Shown here in pieces: positions 33,105-42,403 of a DNA stretch of 64,000 nucleotides. Every line of letters starts with the position of its first letter. Position 1 is the stretch's first letter. The DNA is from Pseudarthrobacter chlorophenolicus. Lineage in GTDB: Bacteria; Actinomycetota; Actinomycetes; Actinomycetales; Micrococcaceae. The DNA is taken from contig NZ_JZTW01000015.1 in NCBI RefSeq assembly GCF_000962805.1, positions 1-64,000 of the forward strand, given 5' to 3'. The position numbers and the translations under genes are program-made. The notes beneath the pieces were generated by a model that ran no database searches, had not been told where the DNA came from, and saw only the letters and a program-made list of their open reading frames with translations.

Positions 33105-33362
33105 ATGGGCAAGAACAAGACCCGCGTCGCCAGGAAGAAGAAGACCTGGAAGGAGATGTCGCCGTCATCCAAGGCCGGCACTGTCATCGTGGCCATCGTC
33201 CAGCTCGCGCTGCTGGTAGCGGCGCAGCGGGATATCTCGCAGCGGCCGGCGGCACTGATTAACGGGCCCAAGGGAGCCTGGCGTGCGGCATCCTTCATTA
33301 ACTTCGTCGGTCCCATGGGGTACTTCATTTTCGGGCGGAAGCGGTCCGCTCCGCGCACGTAA
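33105..33362 (+). CDS. Small PLDc_N-like membrane protein
   Basis: This 85-aa protein starts at ATG 33105 with AAAGGAAG 7 nt upstream. A Lys/Arg-rich N-terminus (KNKTRVARKKKTWKEM) is followed by one hydrophobic helix (AGTVIVAIVQLALLVAA). A second hydrophobic segment with the motif FINFVGPMGYFIFGRK resembles the phospholipase D-nuclease N-terminal (PLDc_N) small-protein family. Function unknown. It is probably an inner-membrane protein with both termini inside. Confidence 0.75.
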   Translation: MGKNKTRVARKKKTWKEMSPSSKAGTVIVAIVQLALLVAAQRDISQRPAALINGPKGAWRAASFINFVGPMGYFIFGRKRSAPRT

Positions 33363-33380
33363 TTCATCGGGCTAACGGAC

Positions 33381-33412
33381 AGGAGCCGTCCGGGGTTAAC
33401 CGGACAGCTCCT
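33381..33412 (+). terminator. Hairpin terminator before the McrBC genes
   Basis: AGGAGC-C-GTCCGG (33381-33393) pairs with CCGGAC-A-GCTCCT (33400-33412) around a GGTTAA loop, with a single mismatch in the stem. It insulates the McrBC genes from the upstream small protein gene. No T-run follows. Confidence 0.7.
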
Positions 33413-33432
33413 GACCGGGCGGCCACGCGGCT

Positions 33433-33471
33433 TTGAGCAGGCGTCCAGTTAGACCCTGTAAATTTGAATGC
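33433..33471 (+). promoter_or_regulatory. Probable leaderless promoter of the mcrB-like gene
   Basis: TTGAGC (33433-33438) and TGTAAA (33457-33462) are spaced by 18 nt. Transcription should then begin within a few bases of ATG 33472, and no Shine-Dalgarno sequence precedes that codon. This is the pattern of a leaderless message. Confidence 0.4.
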
Positions 33472-35703
33472 ATGACCCCCGCCTCCACTGCTGCCATGAC
33501 CCGCGCCCTCGGCATCTCAAAGGAGATCGAGGACGCAGCATGGTTTGTCCTGGGCCCGGGGCTGCAGGGCAAGCCATCGGCCCTGGACGGGCGGACACTG
33601 ACCTGGACCTCCGAGGCCGCCGCGGAACTGCTGGACCGCCTGGAACGGGGCACGCCGGATCCCAAAGCGCCCATGATGACCAACCTCCGGCAGAACCTTG
33701 ACGGCGCCTCCCGTGAAGCGAAGCAGCTGGCCGCCGAGCTTTTGTTCCTGCAGTCCCTGCCCCTGGCGCACGAGGTGAAATCGCTCAAGGTCAAGCGGGC
33801 CCGCGTGGCCGAGGCCGCCTCCTGGCTTGAGCCGCCCCTGGAACTGCCTGAAGAGCTCTACCAGGGCATGACGGACCACGGCGTGATCCGGGACCGCACG
33901 GCCGAGTTCAACTGGACCATCTGGGACCACCTCCGGTGGCTGTGCCGCTTTGTGCAGCATGTGGACCAGCAACCGCCCACCACCATCACCGCTGCGCTGC
34001 TGGACCCGCTGAAGTTCCACGCCCTTGCCGCCGGCACCCCGGTGGACCAGCCTGCCCTCCGCCGCAGCATCGAATTCCTGGCCTGGCCCAGCTATTTTGA
34101 ACCCGTGGTGGCGGATGTGGAGCGGCAGGAAATCCGGGACGCCTTCGCCTCTCTGGTGGGTGGTGCCAAGGGGGATTCCGAAGAAGACATCACCGCGGAC
34201 ATCCACCGCATCCGCCTGCACCTCGATGAGCAAGCCGGCCAGCGCATCGACTGGTACGCCCGCCAGCTCGTCAGCCAGTGGCGCAAGGTGGGCGACCCCG
34301 GCCGCCGCGCGTGGCTGCTCCGGACCCACCACGATAACGCCGAGCTGCTCACCGCCTGGAAGGGCGAGGAAAAGGTTACGCTCGACGTCGAACACCTCCG
34401 CCTGTTGGAGCCCGGCGTCACCGCCGGGCTGGTCCAGCATGCCGTGGACGAGGACTACAAGCACCTTGGCTACGTGGAGCGCGAGGACACCAAGACTGCC
34501 GTCTTTGCCTTCCTTACCGTCATGAAGCCCGGCGACCTGGTCCTGTACCAGCACGCTGGCACCGTCCGGCTGGGCGGCGTGCTGGGCGAGCCGGAGTACA
34601 ACGATGACAACCGGCGGCTGCGCCGGAAAGTGCGCTGGTTCGACGAAGGCCACGCCACCACCAGCCTGCCCCGGCACGTCCAGCGGCAGCTGGCAACCCC
34701 CGGCATCGTGGTGGACGCCACCCGTGTGGTGCAGGCGCTGCAGGCCCTCCTGCCGGCCGAAGCCGAGACGGAGCCCGACGCCGAAACGGAAGCCGCCGCC
34801 GTCGTGCAACCCCTTCAGGAAGGCTTCCGCCCGCTGACGCCGGAGTTCGCGGAGTCCCTGCACATGGAACTGGAACCCCTGCAGGAAATCGCGGACCTGC
34901 TGGAGGAGAACCGGCAGCTGGTGCTGTACGGCCCGCCCGGCACCGGCAAGACGTACCTGGCCAAGCACCTGGCAGCGGAGTTGGCTGATGACACCACCGA
35001 CGAACGCGTCAAGCTGGTCCAGTTCCACCCCTCCTACGCCTACGAGGACTTCTTCGAGGGGTACCGCCCGGACAAGACAGACGAAGGCCAGGTCTCCTTC
35101 AAGCTTGTTGCCGGCCCGCTGCGCCGTCTCGCCGAGGAAGCCGCCAAGCCCGGCAACGAGAAGAAGCCGTACTTCCTGATCATCGACGAGATGAACCGCG
35201 CCAACCTGGCCAAGGTGTTCGGCGAGCTCTACTTCCTGCTGGAGTACCGGGACGACCGCATTTACCTGCAGTACAGTCCCAACGAGCCGTTCACGCTGCC
35301 GGACAACCTGTACATCATCGGCACCATGAACACGGCGGACCGGTCCATCGCCATGATGGATGCCGCCATCCGCCGCCGGTTCTCTTTCATTGAGCTGCAT
35401 CCGCAAACCGAACCCGTCAAGGGCTCGCTGCTCCGCTTCCTCGAGGCCCGTGGGCTGGACACCACGCCGGCGCTGCTGCTGGACGCCCTCAACGGGGCCA
35501 TCGACGAATGGGACCGGGACTTGATGATCGGCCCGTCCTACTTCATGAAGCCCGCGGCGCAGACACCGGCCGGGCTGCGGCGGATCTGGAAGTACGAACT
35601 CATGCCGCTGCTGGAGGAGCACTATCACGGCCAGCTGACCCGCGCGCAGCTGGAGGAACGGTTCGGGCTGGAGCAACTGCTGGGACGCCTTGCGCTCCGC
35701 TGA
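33472..35703 (+). CDS. mcrB: McrB-like AAA+ GTPase/ATPase of a type IV restriction system
   Basis: This 743-aa protein has a long N-terminal region, an EVE/PUA-like module around DTKTAVFAFLTVMKPGDLVLYQHAGTVRLGGV, an acidic linker and a C-terminal AAA+ domain. The AAA+ motifs are Walker [17 protein letters not shown], Walker B YFLIIDEMNRANLAKVFGELYFLLE, the McrB-type sensor IIGTMNTADRSIAMMDAAIRRRFSF and the Arg finger. McrB hydrolyses GTP to translocate DNA once its N-terminal module reads a modified base. The partner mcrC overlaps its 3' end by 14 nt. The modified base recognised cannot be told from sequence. Confidence 0.9.
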   Translation: MTPASTAAMTRALGISKEIEDAAWFVLGPGLQGKPSALDGRTLTWTSEAAAELLDRLERGTPDPKAPMMTNLRQNLDGASREAKQLAAELLFLQSLPLAHEVKSLKVKRARVAEAASWLEPPLELPEELYQGMTDHGVIRDRTAEFNWTIWDHLRWLCRFVQHVDQQPPTTITAALLDPLKFHALAAGTPVDQPALRRSIEFLAWPSYFEPVVADVERQEIRDAFASLVGGAKGDSEEDITADIHRIRLHLDEQAGQRIDWYARQLVSQWRKVGDPGRRAWLLRTHHDNAELLTAWKGEEKVTLDVEHLRLLEPGVTAGLVQHAVDEDYKHLGYVEREDTKTAVFAFLTVMKPGDLVLYQHAGTVRLGGVLGEPEYNDDNRRLRRKVRWFDEGHATTSLPRHVQRQLATPGIVVDATRVVQALQALLPAEAETEPDAETEAAAVVQPLQEGFRPLTPEFAESLHMELEPLQEIADLLEENRQLVLYGPPGTGKTYLAKHLAAELADDTTDERVKLVQFHPSYAYEDFFEGYRPDKTDEGQVSFKLVAGPLRRLAEEAAKPGNEKKPYFLIIDEMNRANLAKVFGELYFLLEYRDDRIYLQYSPNEPFTLPDNLYIIGTMNTADRSIAMMDAAIRRRFSFIELHPQTEPVKGSLLRFLEARGLDTTPALLLDALNGAIDEWDRDLMIGPSYFMKPAAQTPAGLRRIWKYELMPLLEEHYHGQLTRAQLEERFGLEQLLGRLALR

Positions 35704-36982
35704 CCCTGCCGGGCCCTTCACCCCGGAAAACAACGCAGTCGCACGCGGATCCGGCGGCGCCGCGCGGCACCTGGTGCTGGACGAACTGTCCCGCGGGATC
35801 GTGGAGCGGCTGGATCCGGCCAGTGCCTCGTTCCTGAATTCGAGTGGACTGGCCAAGGCCTCGCCCATGGGGATGGGGCTGTACCGGATTGAACCGGTGG
35901 GCAACGTGGGCTCAGTGCGTACATCGTCAGTGCAGTTGGATGTCCGTCCCAAGGACCGGCTGGGTCTTGGCCGATTGCTGTTCCTCCTGAGCTATGCGGG
36001 GGAGCAGGGTTTCCGACCGGACTCGGTGGCGGCCTTCGAGGAGCGGGAGCTGTGGAGTGCGCTGGCCGAGTCCCTGGCACAGCTGGCCGAACGGGCGCTG
36101 GGACGCGGCGTTCTGCAGGGCTACCACACCGTGGACGAATCCCTCCGCACGGTTAAGGGGCGCATCCGCATCTCGGACCAGATTTCCCGCAGGCCGGGCA
36201 TGCTGGTCCCGCTGGAGGTCTCCTACGACGAATTTACCGAGGACATTGCCGAGAACCGGATCCTGCGGGCGGCCCTGGAACGCATGGGCCAGGTGCCGCG
36301 GGTCCGGCCCGAGGTACTCAGCCGGCTGCGCCTCCTCAAGGGCAAGCTCGACGGCGTCACCCGGCTTCCGTCGGGCGCGCCGCTGCCGCCATGGAAACCC
36401 AGCAGGATGAACCTCCGGTACCACTCGGTGCTGCGGCTGGCCGAGCTCATCCTCCGCAACGCGTCGGCAGAGGCGGGTCCGGGACAGCAGCAGACGGCCG
36501 CGTTCGTGGTGGATATGGCACGGGTATTCGAGGACTTCGTGGGCACCGCGCTGGGGGAGGCGATGGCCGCGTATCCCGGCGAGCTGCGGCTGCGGTACAA
36601 CGCGCTGCTGAGCGAAGCCGTACGGGACTCGGACCGCCTCACCGTGCGACCGGACGCCGTGCACATGCTCGGTGGCCGTCCCGTGGTGGCCTACAACGCC
36701 AAGTACAAGGCCGCCACAGACACCGGCGCTTCCCTCACCGCCGACCACTTCCAGATGCTGGCCCACTGCACTGCGCTGGCGGTGCCAACAGCGTGGCTGG
36801 TCTACGCCGGCTCCGGGGACATCAAGCTCCGCCGGATCCTGAACACGGACATCGACATCGTGGAGTTCCCGCTGGATCTCTCCCTGCCGCCCGCGGAGAT
36901 CCTGGCCTCAGTCCGGGACCTGGCCCGGCAGTCCTGGGGCGAAGTGGTCCGGGTTTCAGCGGGATCAACCACCGGTGGTTGA
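35690..36982 (+). CDS. mcrC: McrC-like restriction subunit with Asn at a catalytic Asp position
   Basis: This 430-aa protein matches McrC: VRTSSVQLDVRPKDRLGLGRLLFLLSYAG near the N-terminus, YHTVDESLRTVKGRIRISDQ in the middle and YDEFTEDIAENRILRAAL. The C-terminal PD-(D/E)XK nuclease has RPDAVHMLGGRPVVAYNAKYKAA. In that motif D322 and K338 are present, but the acidic residue expected in D-x-K is Asn (N336, codon AAC). The start is TTG 35690, overlapping mcrB by 14 nt; no better start lies before the conserved LDELSRG. McrC cuts DNA after McrB translocation; this substitution may abolish cutting. Confidence 0.88.
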   Translation: MRSADPAGPFTPENNAVARGSGGAARHLVLDELSRGIVERLDPASASFLNSSGLAKASPMGMGLYRIEPVGNVGSVRTSSVQLDVRPKDRLGLGRLLFLLSYAGEQGFRPDSVAAFEERELWSALAESLAQLAERALGRGVLQGYHTVDESLRTVKGRIRISDQISRRPGMLVPLEVSYDEFTEDIAENRILRAALERMGQVPRVRPEVLSRLRLLKGKLDGVTRLPSGAPLPPWKPSRMNLRYHSVLRLAELILRNASAEAGPGQQQTAAFVVDMARVFEDFVGTALGEAMAAYPGELRLRYNALLSEAVRDSDRLTVRPDAVHMLGGRPVVAYNAKYKAATDTGASLTADHFQMLAHCTALAVPTAWLVYAGSGDIKLRRILNTDIDIVEFPLDLSLPPAEILASVRDLARQSWGEVVRVSAGSTTGG

Positions 36983-36993
36983 GCCCGTCGAAA

Positions 36994-38649
36994 TCAGACC
37001 GGCACCCGGAACGTGAAGGTGGTGCCTTGGCCCAGTGTGCTGTCCACGCTGATGGTGCCGCCGTGGGCTTCGACGATGGCCTTGCTGATGGGCAGCCCCA
37101 GCCCCACGCCCGGGATGGCTGTCCGGCGGACGTTGCTGGTGCGGAAGAACTTGGCGAAGACTTCCGAAGCGTCCTCGGGGGTCATCCCCATACCGGTGTC
37201 CGTAACGCGGCATTCGAGGTGTCCGTCTTCCCGGGCCAAGCTGACCAGGACGTTGCCGCCGTCGGGGGAGTACTTGATGGCGTTGGACACCAGGTTGTCC
37301 AGGACCTGGGAAATCCGGGCGCCGTCCACGTGGGCCTCGAGCTGATCCGGCGTTTCGGCCGCCAGCACCACGCCCGATGCTGTTGCCCTCGGCATGGCGG
37401 AGGACACGCTGGCCCGCACCAGTTCCGCGACGTCCACGGTGTGCGGGGTGACGATGAGCTGACCGTTCCGGCTGGCAAGCAGGTCCGACACCAGGGTCAG
37501 CAGCCGCTCGGAGTTCCGGCGGATGATCTCGAGCATCTCCTCCTGTGATTCCTCCGGGTCGTCAGCCAGCAGGATCTCCACATAGCCGAGGATGGACGTC
37601 AGCGGTGTGCGGAACTCGTGGGAAACGCTCGAGACGAAGTCATCCTTTGCGGCCAGGGCATTCACCAGGTCCGTCACGTCGCTGAAGGCGATGACCGAGC
37701 CGGCGAACGCGCCGTCGCCGTCCCTCATGGCCCGGGCCGTGGTGACGAAAGCGCGCTGGTCCCTGCCGTCGCCCAGCCACACGAGGTAATCCGTGAAGGT
37801 TTCGCCCAGCACGGCGCGGCGGACCGGTCGGTCCTGCACCGGGATGAGGGTCTTCCTGTCCGGACCGAACACCAAAAGCTGGGACTCGTTGGGGTCCGGG
37901 TTGTCTTTCGGGCTGGCCAGCAGGTGGTTGGCCCGCTGCTTCCGGTTCATCAGGACATCGTGCCCGTCCGCGTCGACCGCCAGGACACCCAGGTGGACTG
38001 TATCCAGGACGGTGTTCAGCAAAGACTCCTGCCGCTGGCTGGTGCGGAGATTGGCCTGGAGCTGGGCGTCCTTGTCCTCCAGCTCGCGTTGCTGGCGCAT
38101 CATGCTGAGCGTGAGGACACTGACCGAGATCCCGATGCCGAGCATCATGACCGGCAGCAGCAGGGACCGGGTGAGGTCCTGGGCCGTGACGTTCCCCTTC
38201 AGGAGCAGTGGAACCCAGATGATGGCCAGCGGCGCCAGGAAGGACAGCCACAGCGCGGCCTTGGGATAGTACCCGGAGGCGCATAGCCAGATGACCGGGA
38301 AGACAGCCAGCAGGCTGATGCCGGTGAGGCTGTCCTGCCCGCCCTCCCTGCCCACGGCTATGGATACGAAATCCAGCAGGGGGATGACCAGGAAGCTCGT
38401 GAAGGGCAGCCGCTCCCACGGAATCACGTAGCACAGGACCATAAGGACCAGCTGCGAGACGACGAACGAAGCGAAGAGCGGATTGCCCATGGTTCCGGGG
38501 AAGAAGGCCCACACCAGGAACACCGTCAGCAACGTGGTGATGAACAGCGGCATCTGGCTCATGGCTACGCGGTCCCGCAGGCTGTATTCGTGGAACTGTC
38601 GCCGGAAAAAGCGCAGCCCTCCCGACGACCATGCCACCGGGTTAGCCAT
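36994..38649 (-). CDS. PAS-containing sensor histidine kinase
   Basis: This 551-aa kinase has six to seven N-terminal membrane helices (about residues 30-185) and a short coiled coil. A PAS domain (SLLNTVLDTVHLGVLAVDADG...AFVTTARAMRDGDGAFAGSVIAFSDVTDL) precedes the kinase core. The phospho-acceptor H-box is SSVSHEFRTPLTSILGYVE, the N-box LDNLVSNAIKYSPDGG, and G-boxes DTGMGM and GVGLGLPISKAIVEAHGG. All catalytic motifs are intact. It is divergent from a response regulator gene 94 bp away, its likely partner. The signal is unknown; the small extracytoplasmic loops suggest membrane-state sensing. Confidence 0.92.
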   Translation of the reverse strand: MANPVAWSSGGLRFFRRQFHEYSLRDRVAMSQMPLFITTLLTVFLVWAFFPGTMGNPLFASFVVSQLVLMVLCYVIPWERLPFTSFLVIPLLDFVSIAVGREGGQDSLTGISLLAVFPVIWLCASGYYPKAALWLSFLAPLAIIWVPLLLKGNVTAQDLTRSLLLPVMMLGIGISVSVLTLSMMRQQRELEDKDAQLQANLRTSQRQESLLNTVLDTVHLGVLAVDADGHDVLMNRKQRANHLLASPKDNPDPNESQLLVFGPDRKTLIPVQDRPVRRAVLGETFTDYLVWLGDGRDQRAFVTTARAMRDGDGAFAGSVIAFSDVTDLVNALAAKDDFVSSVSHEFRTPLTSILGYVEILLADDPEESQEEMLEIIRRNSERLLTLVSDLLASRNGQLIVTPHTVDVAELVRASVSSAMPRATASGVVLAAETPDQLEAHVDGARISQVLDNLVSNAIKYSPDGGNVLVSLAREDGHLECRVTDTGMGMTPEDASEVFAKFFRTSNVRRTAIPGVGLGLPISKAIVEAHGGTISVDSTLGQGTTFTFRVPV

Positions 38650-38710
38650 TGACCTGGGACATTAGGGCGGACGCATGCGAGACCATACCAGCAGGATATC
38701 CGCAGCCAGC

Positions 38711-38716
38711 TATACT
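38711..38716 (+). promoter_or_regulatory. Probable -10 box of the response regulator gene
   Basis: TATACT lies 28 bp upstream of the response-regulator ATG in the 94-bp kinase/regulator divergent spacer. The -35 region is weak, so the promoter may need an activator. Confidence 0.4.
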
Positions 38717-38743
38717 TCTGACGTTGGCTGCTGAGGGGGCGCT

Positions 38744-39480
<737 letters not shown>

Positions 39481-39508
<28 letters not shown>

Positions 39509-39891
39509 GCCTGCAGCCGGTGCGTGGTCTGGCGGCTGCATTGGGTGATGTTCCGCAGGAACGCGGCGGCCAGGTGGGGAAGGACGACGGCGGCGTCCGC
39601 CGCACGTGCCCCGGTGCGGATTTCGCTTTCAAGGCTGGTTGCCAGTCCCGCCAGCCGTTCCGCGCCCACCATCTGGCTGGAGGTCTTTAGGCTCAGGACA
39701 GCGTCCACGGAGCCCTCCAGGTCGCCCGTGGTCAGAGCCAACCGGAGCTTGCTGAGCCGCTGGGGCAGGCATTCGATGAAGTTCCCAACGAACACCTTGC
39801 TGTAGCCCCCGTCCTCTTCAAGTTCTTCCCGGAGACGGTCCAGCACTGTCTGGTCCACCAGCGGCAGGGGGGCGTCATCCGAGGGGCTCAC
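39481..39891 (-). CDS. Hpt-like protein lacking the phospho-acceptor His
   Basis: This 136-aa protein resembles histidine phosphotransfer (Hpt) domains: LDRLREELEEDGGYSKVFVGNFIECLPQRLSKLRLAL, then a helix that normally reads AHxLKxSSxxxGA. Here it reads AVLSLKTSSQMVGAERLAGLATSLE, with Leu66 where the phosphorylated His should be. It therefore cannot relay phosphate in the usual way. It may act as a docking or inhibitory pseudo-Hpt for the adjacent response regulator, with which it overlaps convergently by 28 nt. The C-terminal tail has two Cys. Confidence 0.78.
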
Positions 39892-40051
39892 GGGGTTCCT
39901 TCCAGCTGACGTTTTTCAGTCCGGCAGCGCATCATCGGAGTGGGGCGGGTGTGCAGTTTCAGGTTAGGACCGGCGCCCCGGCGCAGCGCCGTTTCGGGAA
40001 AGAATTGAGGGTTTCTTGATGACCCTGCGGCTGCCAAACCCAATACTTGAG

Positions 40052-40070
40052 CCAGTGCATTCCGCACTGG
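40052..40070. promoter_or_regulatory. Inverted repeat upstream of the GH26 gene
   Basis: CCAGTGC-ATTCC-GCACTGG is a perfect 7-bp inverted repeat 41 bp before the GH26 start. It is a candidate operator or leader hairpin. The rest of the 219-bp gap shows no gene. Confidence 0.45.
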
Positions 40071-40110
40071 AACCTTGCGGCCGTGGCCGCCCGTCAGTTG
40101 GGGATGGGTT

Positions 40111-41340
40111 GTGTTGGCAAAATCGTTGAAGAGGTTAGTCATTGCTGCGTTCGTGGGAGCCGGCCTGGCCCTTGCGGCTGTTCAACCGGCCGCGGCGGCC
40201 GCCGGCCCGGCAGCACAAATTGTGTTGAGTCCGGCGTCCGGTCCGGCGGGGTCCGCAGTGACGGTGGCGGGTACGGGGTTCAAGGCCGCCACCACCGGAA
40301 CGGTGACCATCGGTTCGGCAACGTTCGCGTTCAAGACCAGTTCCTCCGGTGCCTTCAGGACGGGAGTCACCATTCCGTCCGGGGCCACCAGCAACGTAAC
40401 GCTGACGGCCAAGACCTCGTCCGTCAAAGCGTCCGCGGTCTTCGCCGTCCAGGCAGCCGCCCCGCAGCCGCCACCGGCCAGCAACGCTCTCCTCCGGTTC
40501 GGTGCTGCTACCGCCGGAGGACCCCTGGCCAAGGCCGAACTCGATCAAGTGTCAACCATCGCGGGAGAGAACCCCACCATGGTGCTTTTCTACAAGGACT
40601 TCCTCCAGGCTCCGCCGCTGGCTGAGCTGGACGCCGTCCAGGCGCGGGGTGCCACGCCCCTGGTGACGTGGGAACCGTGGGCCTGGGGCGGCGGATTGGA
40701 TCAACCGGCCTATGCCCTGGACCGGATAGCTGCCGGCGACTTCGACGCCAGGATCCTTGAGTGGGGCCAGGCGCTTACGTCCTGGGGCAAACCCGTGATG
40801 CTGCGTTTCGCCCATGAAATGAACGGCAACTGGTACCCCTGGGCGGAAGGCGTGAACGGCAACCACGGCGGGGATTATGTGGAAGCCTGGCGCCACGTCC
40901 ACGACGTTATGGACTCCACCGGTGCGGGCAACGTCCAGTGGGTGTGGTCCCCGAACGTCCCTTACTGGGGCTCCACGGACTTTGCCGGGCTCTATCCCGG
41001 TGCGGACTACGTGGACATTGTTGCCCTGGACGGCTACAACTGGGGCACCTCCCAGTCCTGGAGCAGCTGGGTGGCTCCGCAGGACCTGCTTGGCCCGGGT
41101 ATCGCGCAGCTGCGGGGGCTTGCGGCGGGCAAGCCCATCCTGATTGCGGAGGTAGCGTCCAGCGAGCTTGGTGGTTCCAAGGCCTCGTGGAATACGGCGC
41201 TGGTGTCCTACCTTTCAGCGCAGCCGGACGTGATGGGCTTCGTCTGGTTCCACCTCCAGAAGGAAACCGACTGGCGCATCAACAGCAGCGACGCTTCCGC
41301 GGCCGCATTCAAGTCGGCACTCGCTTCCCGGAGGACGTAG
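40111..41340 (+). CDS. Secreted glycoside hydrolase family 26-like enzyme
   Basis: The 409-aa protein starts at GTG 40111 (GGGGATG upstream). It has a Sec signal peptide (LKRLVIAAFVGAGLALAAVQPAAAAA), an IPT/Ig-like domain (IVLSPASGPAGSAVTVAGTGFK...) and a GH26-type (beta/alpha)8 catalytic domain. The acid/base Glu lies in MLRFAHEMNGNWYPWA and the nucleophile Glu in PILIAEVASSE, both intact, together with WVWSPNVPYW and FVWFHLQKETDW. GH26 enzymes hydrolyse beta-mannan or beta-1,3/1,4-linked glucans and can act on cell-surface or plant polysaccharides. The kinase-regulator pair upstream may control it. Confidence 0.87.
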   Translation: MLAKSLKRLVIAAFVGAGLALAAVQPAAAAAGPAAQIVLSPASGPAGSAVTVAGTGFKAATTGTVTIGSATFAFKTSSSGAFRTGVTIPSGATSNVTLTAKTSSVKASAVFAVQAAAPQPPPASNALLRFGAATAGGPLAKAELDQVSTIAGENPTMVLFYKDFLQAPPLAELDAVQARGATPLVTWEPWAWGGGLDQPAYALDRIAAGDFDARILEWGQALTSWGKPVMLRFAHEMNGNWYPWAEGVNGNHGGDYVEAWRHVHDVMDSTGAGNVQWVWSPNVPYWGSTDFAGLYPGADYVDIVALDGYNWGTSQSWSSWVAPQDLLGPGIAQLRGLAAGKPILIAEVASSELGGSKASWNTALVSYLSAQPDVMGFVWFHLQKETDWRINSSDASAAAFKSALASRRT

Positions 41341-41458
41341 CGGGAAAGAACGGATTAGGCGGCTCCGGCGTGTGGCGAAGAATTGCTCCCGGCGGAGGCA
41401 TCTCTCCATCCTCGCGGGCAGGTCTTAAGAAGGCTGCGCCTGACGCAGAAGGATCAAC

Positions 41459-41896
41459 TCAAGTCCGCCGCGGCCGGGTTTCAAGGAACCGCACCAGCTG
41501 TGACTCGAGCGCGGAACTGTCTTTGAGTTCGCATTCCCAGATGGTGAGGACCTCCCAGCCGGCATCCTCAAGCTTGCGGCGTTGCCCGGCGTCGCGTTCC
41601 CTGGTGCGGGTGCGCTTATCGGCCCAGAAGCCTGCGTTGGCTTTGGGGGCATGTTGGCCGACGCGGCAGTCGTGGAAGTGCCAGAAGCAGCCGTTGACGA
41701 AGATGACTTTATGGCGGCCGGCGAACACCAGGTCCGGGTTGCCTGGCAGCTTGCCCCCGCGAGCGGCGCCGTGGAGCCGGTACCGGTAGCCTTTCGCGTG
41801 CAGGAGCCTGCGCACCAGGAGCTCGGGCTTGGTGTTCTTGCCCCGGATGCGGGACATGTTCCAGCTGCGTTGCTCGGGAGTGAGCCTGTCCGCCAT
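41459..41896 (-). CDS. vsr: Very short patch repair endonuclease
   Basis: This 145-aa protein matches Vsr throughout: MSRIRGKNTKPELLVRRLLHAKGYRYRL, the nuclease core LPGNPDLVFAGRHKVIFVNGCFWHFHDC with its Asp and two His, and the C-terminal FWADKRTRTRERDAGQRRKLEDAGWEVLTIWECEL. Vsr nicks next to T:G mismatches arising from deaminated 5-methylcytosine. No cytosine methyltransferase gene is adjacent in this window, so the modification it serves must be elsewhere. The McrBC genes 5 kb away may relate to the same modified base. Confidence 0.93.
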   Translation of the reverse strand: MADRLTPEQRSWNMSRIRGKNTKPELLVRRLLHAKGYRYRLHGAARGGKLPGNPDLVFAGRHKVIFVNGCFWHFHDCRVGQHAPKANAGFWADKRTRTRERDAGQRRKLEDAGWEVLTIWECELKDSSALESQLVRFLETRPRRT

Positions 41897-41915
41897 GCTT
41901 CCAGTCTAGGAGCGA

Positions 41916-42350
41916 CTAGATCTCCCGTTCGGGCTGCTCTCCGAAGTTGAAGTGCCGGCCGCTGACGGAGCTGGGAACGATCTCCACGTAGAAGTCCTTG
42001 AGCGTGGGAACCCAGGTCTTCAGGCCCAGCGCCTCCACCGGTTCCAGCTCAGTCGAGTTGCTCAGCACGCGTGCACTGCCGCGGAGGACCACGGACCACG
42101 CCTGGTCCGAGAGGATGCCGTCGGTCTCGAAGAGCACCTTGGAATTAATAGTCAACTGTGCCAGCTTATTGCCGGGAGCGGTCCGCAGGTAGATCTTCCG
42201 GTCAGCCGTGACGTAGTTGACCGGGAAAATATCCGGTTCACCCGCAACGGAGACCACCAGCCTGCCATGCTTGGTTCCCGCCAGGAGTTCCCAGGACTGC
42301 TCGTCGGTGAGTTCGAGAACGGGTTGCCCATCTGCGTGTTCAAACATCAT
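41916..42350 (-). CDS. Pyridoxamine 5'-phosphate oxidase family (flavin-binding) protein
   Basis: This 144-aa protein has the split-barrel fold typical of small PNPOx-like flavin or F420-binding proteins. Segments are TDEQSWELLAGTKHGRLVVSVAGEPDIFPVNYVTADRKIYLRTAPGNKLAQL, VLFETDGILSDQAWSVVLRGSARVL and the C-terminal strand FYVEIVPSSVSGRHFNF. Members bind FMN, F420 or haem and reduce small molecules; the specific substrate is unknown. The 19-bp gap to vsr allows co-transcription. The start is one of two adjacent ATG codons. Confidence 0.88.
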   Translation of the reverse strand: MMFEHADGQPVLELTDEQSWELLAGTKHGRLVVSVAGEPDIFPVNYVTADRKIYLRTAPGNKLAQLTINSKVLFETDGILSDQAWSVVLRGSARVLSNSTELEPVEALGLKTWVPTLKDFYVEIVPSSVSGRHFNFGEQPEREI

Positions 42351-42403
42351 GCAGCCATTCTTCTACGGCTTGTAGAAAAGCGCTAGGGGCTGGTGGCGTT
42401 TTT

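Noticed and set aside
33517..35952. 811-aa frame opposite the mcrB-like gene
   Set aside because: Same antisense pattern; the mcrB frame has all AAA+ motifs.
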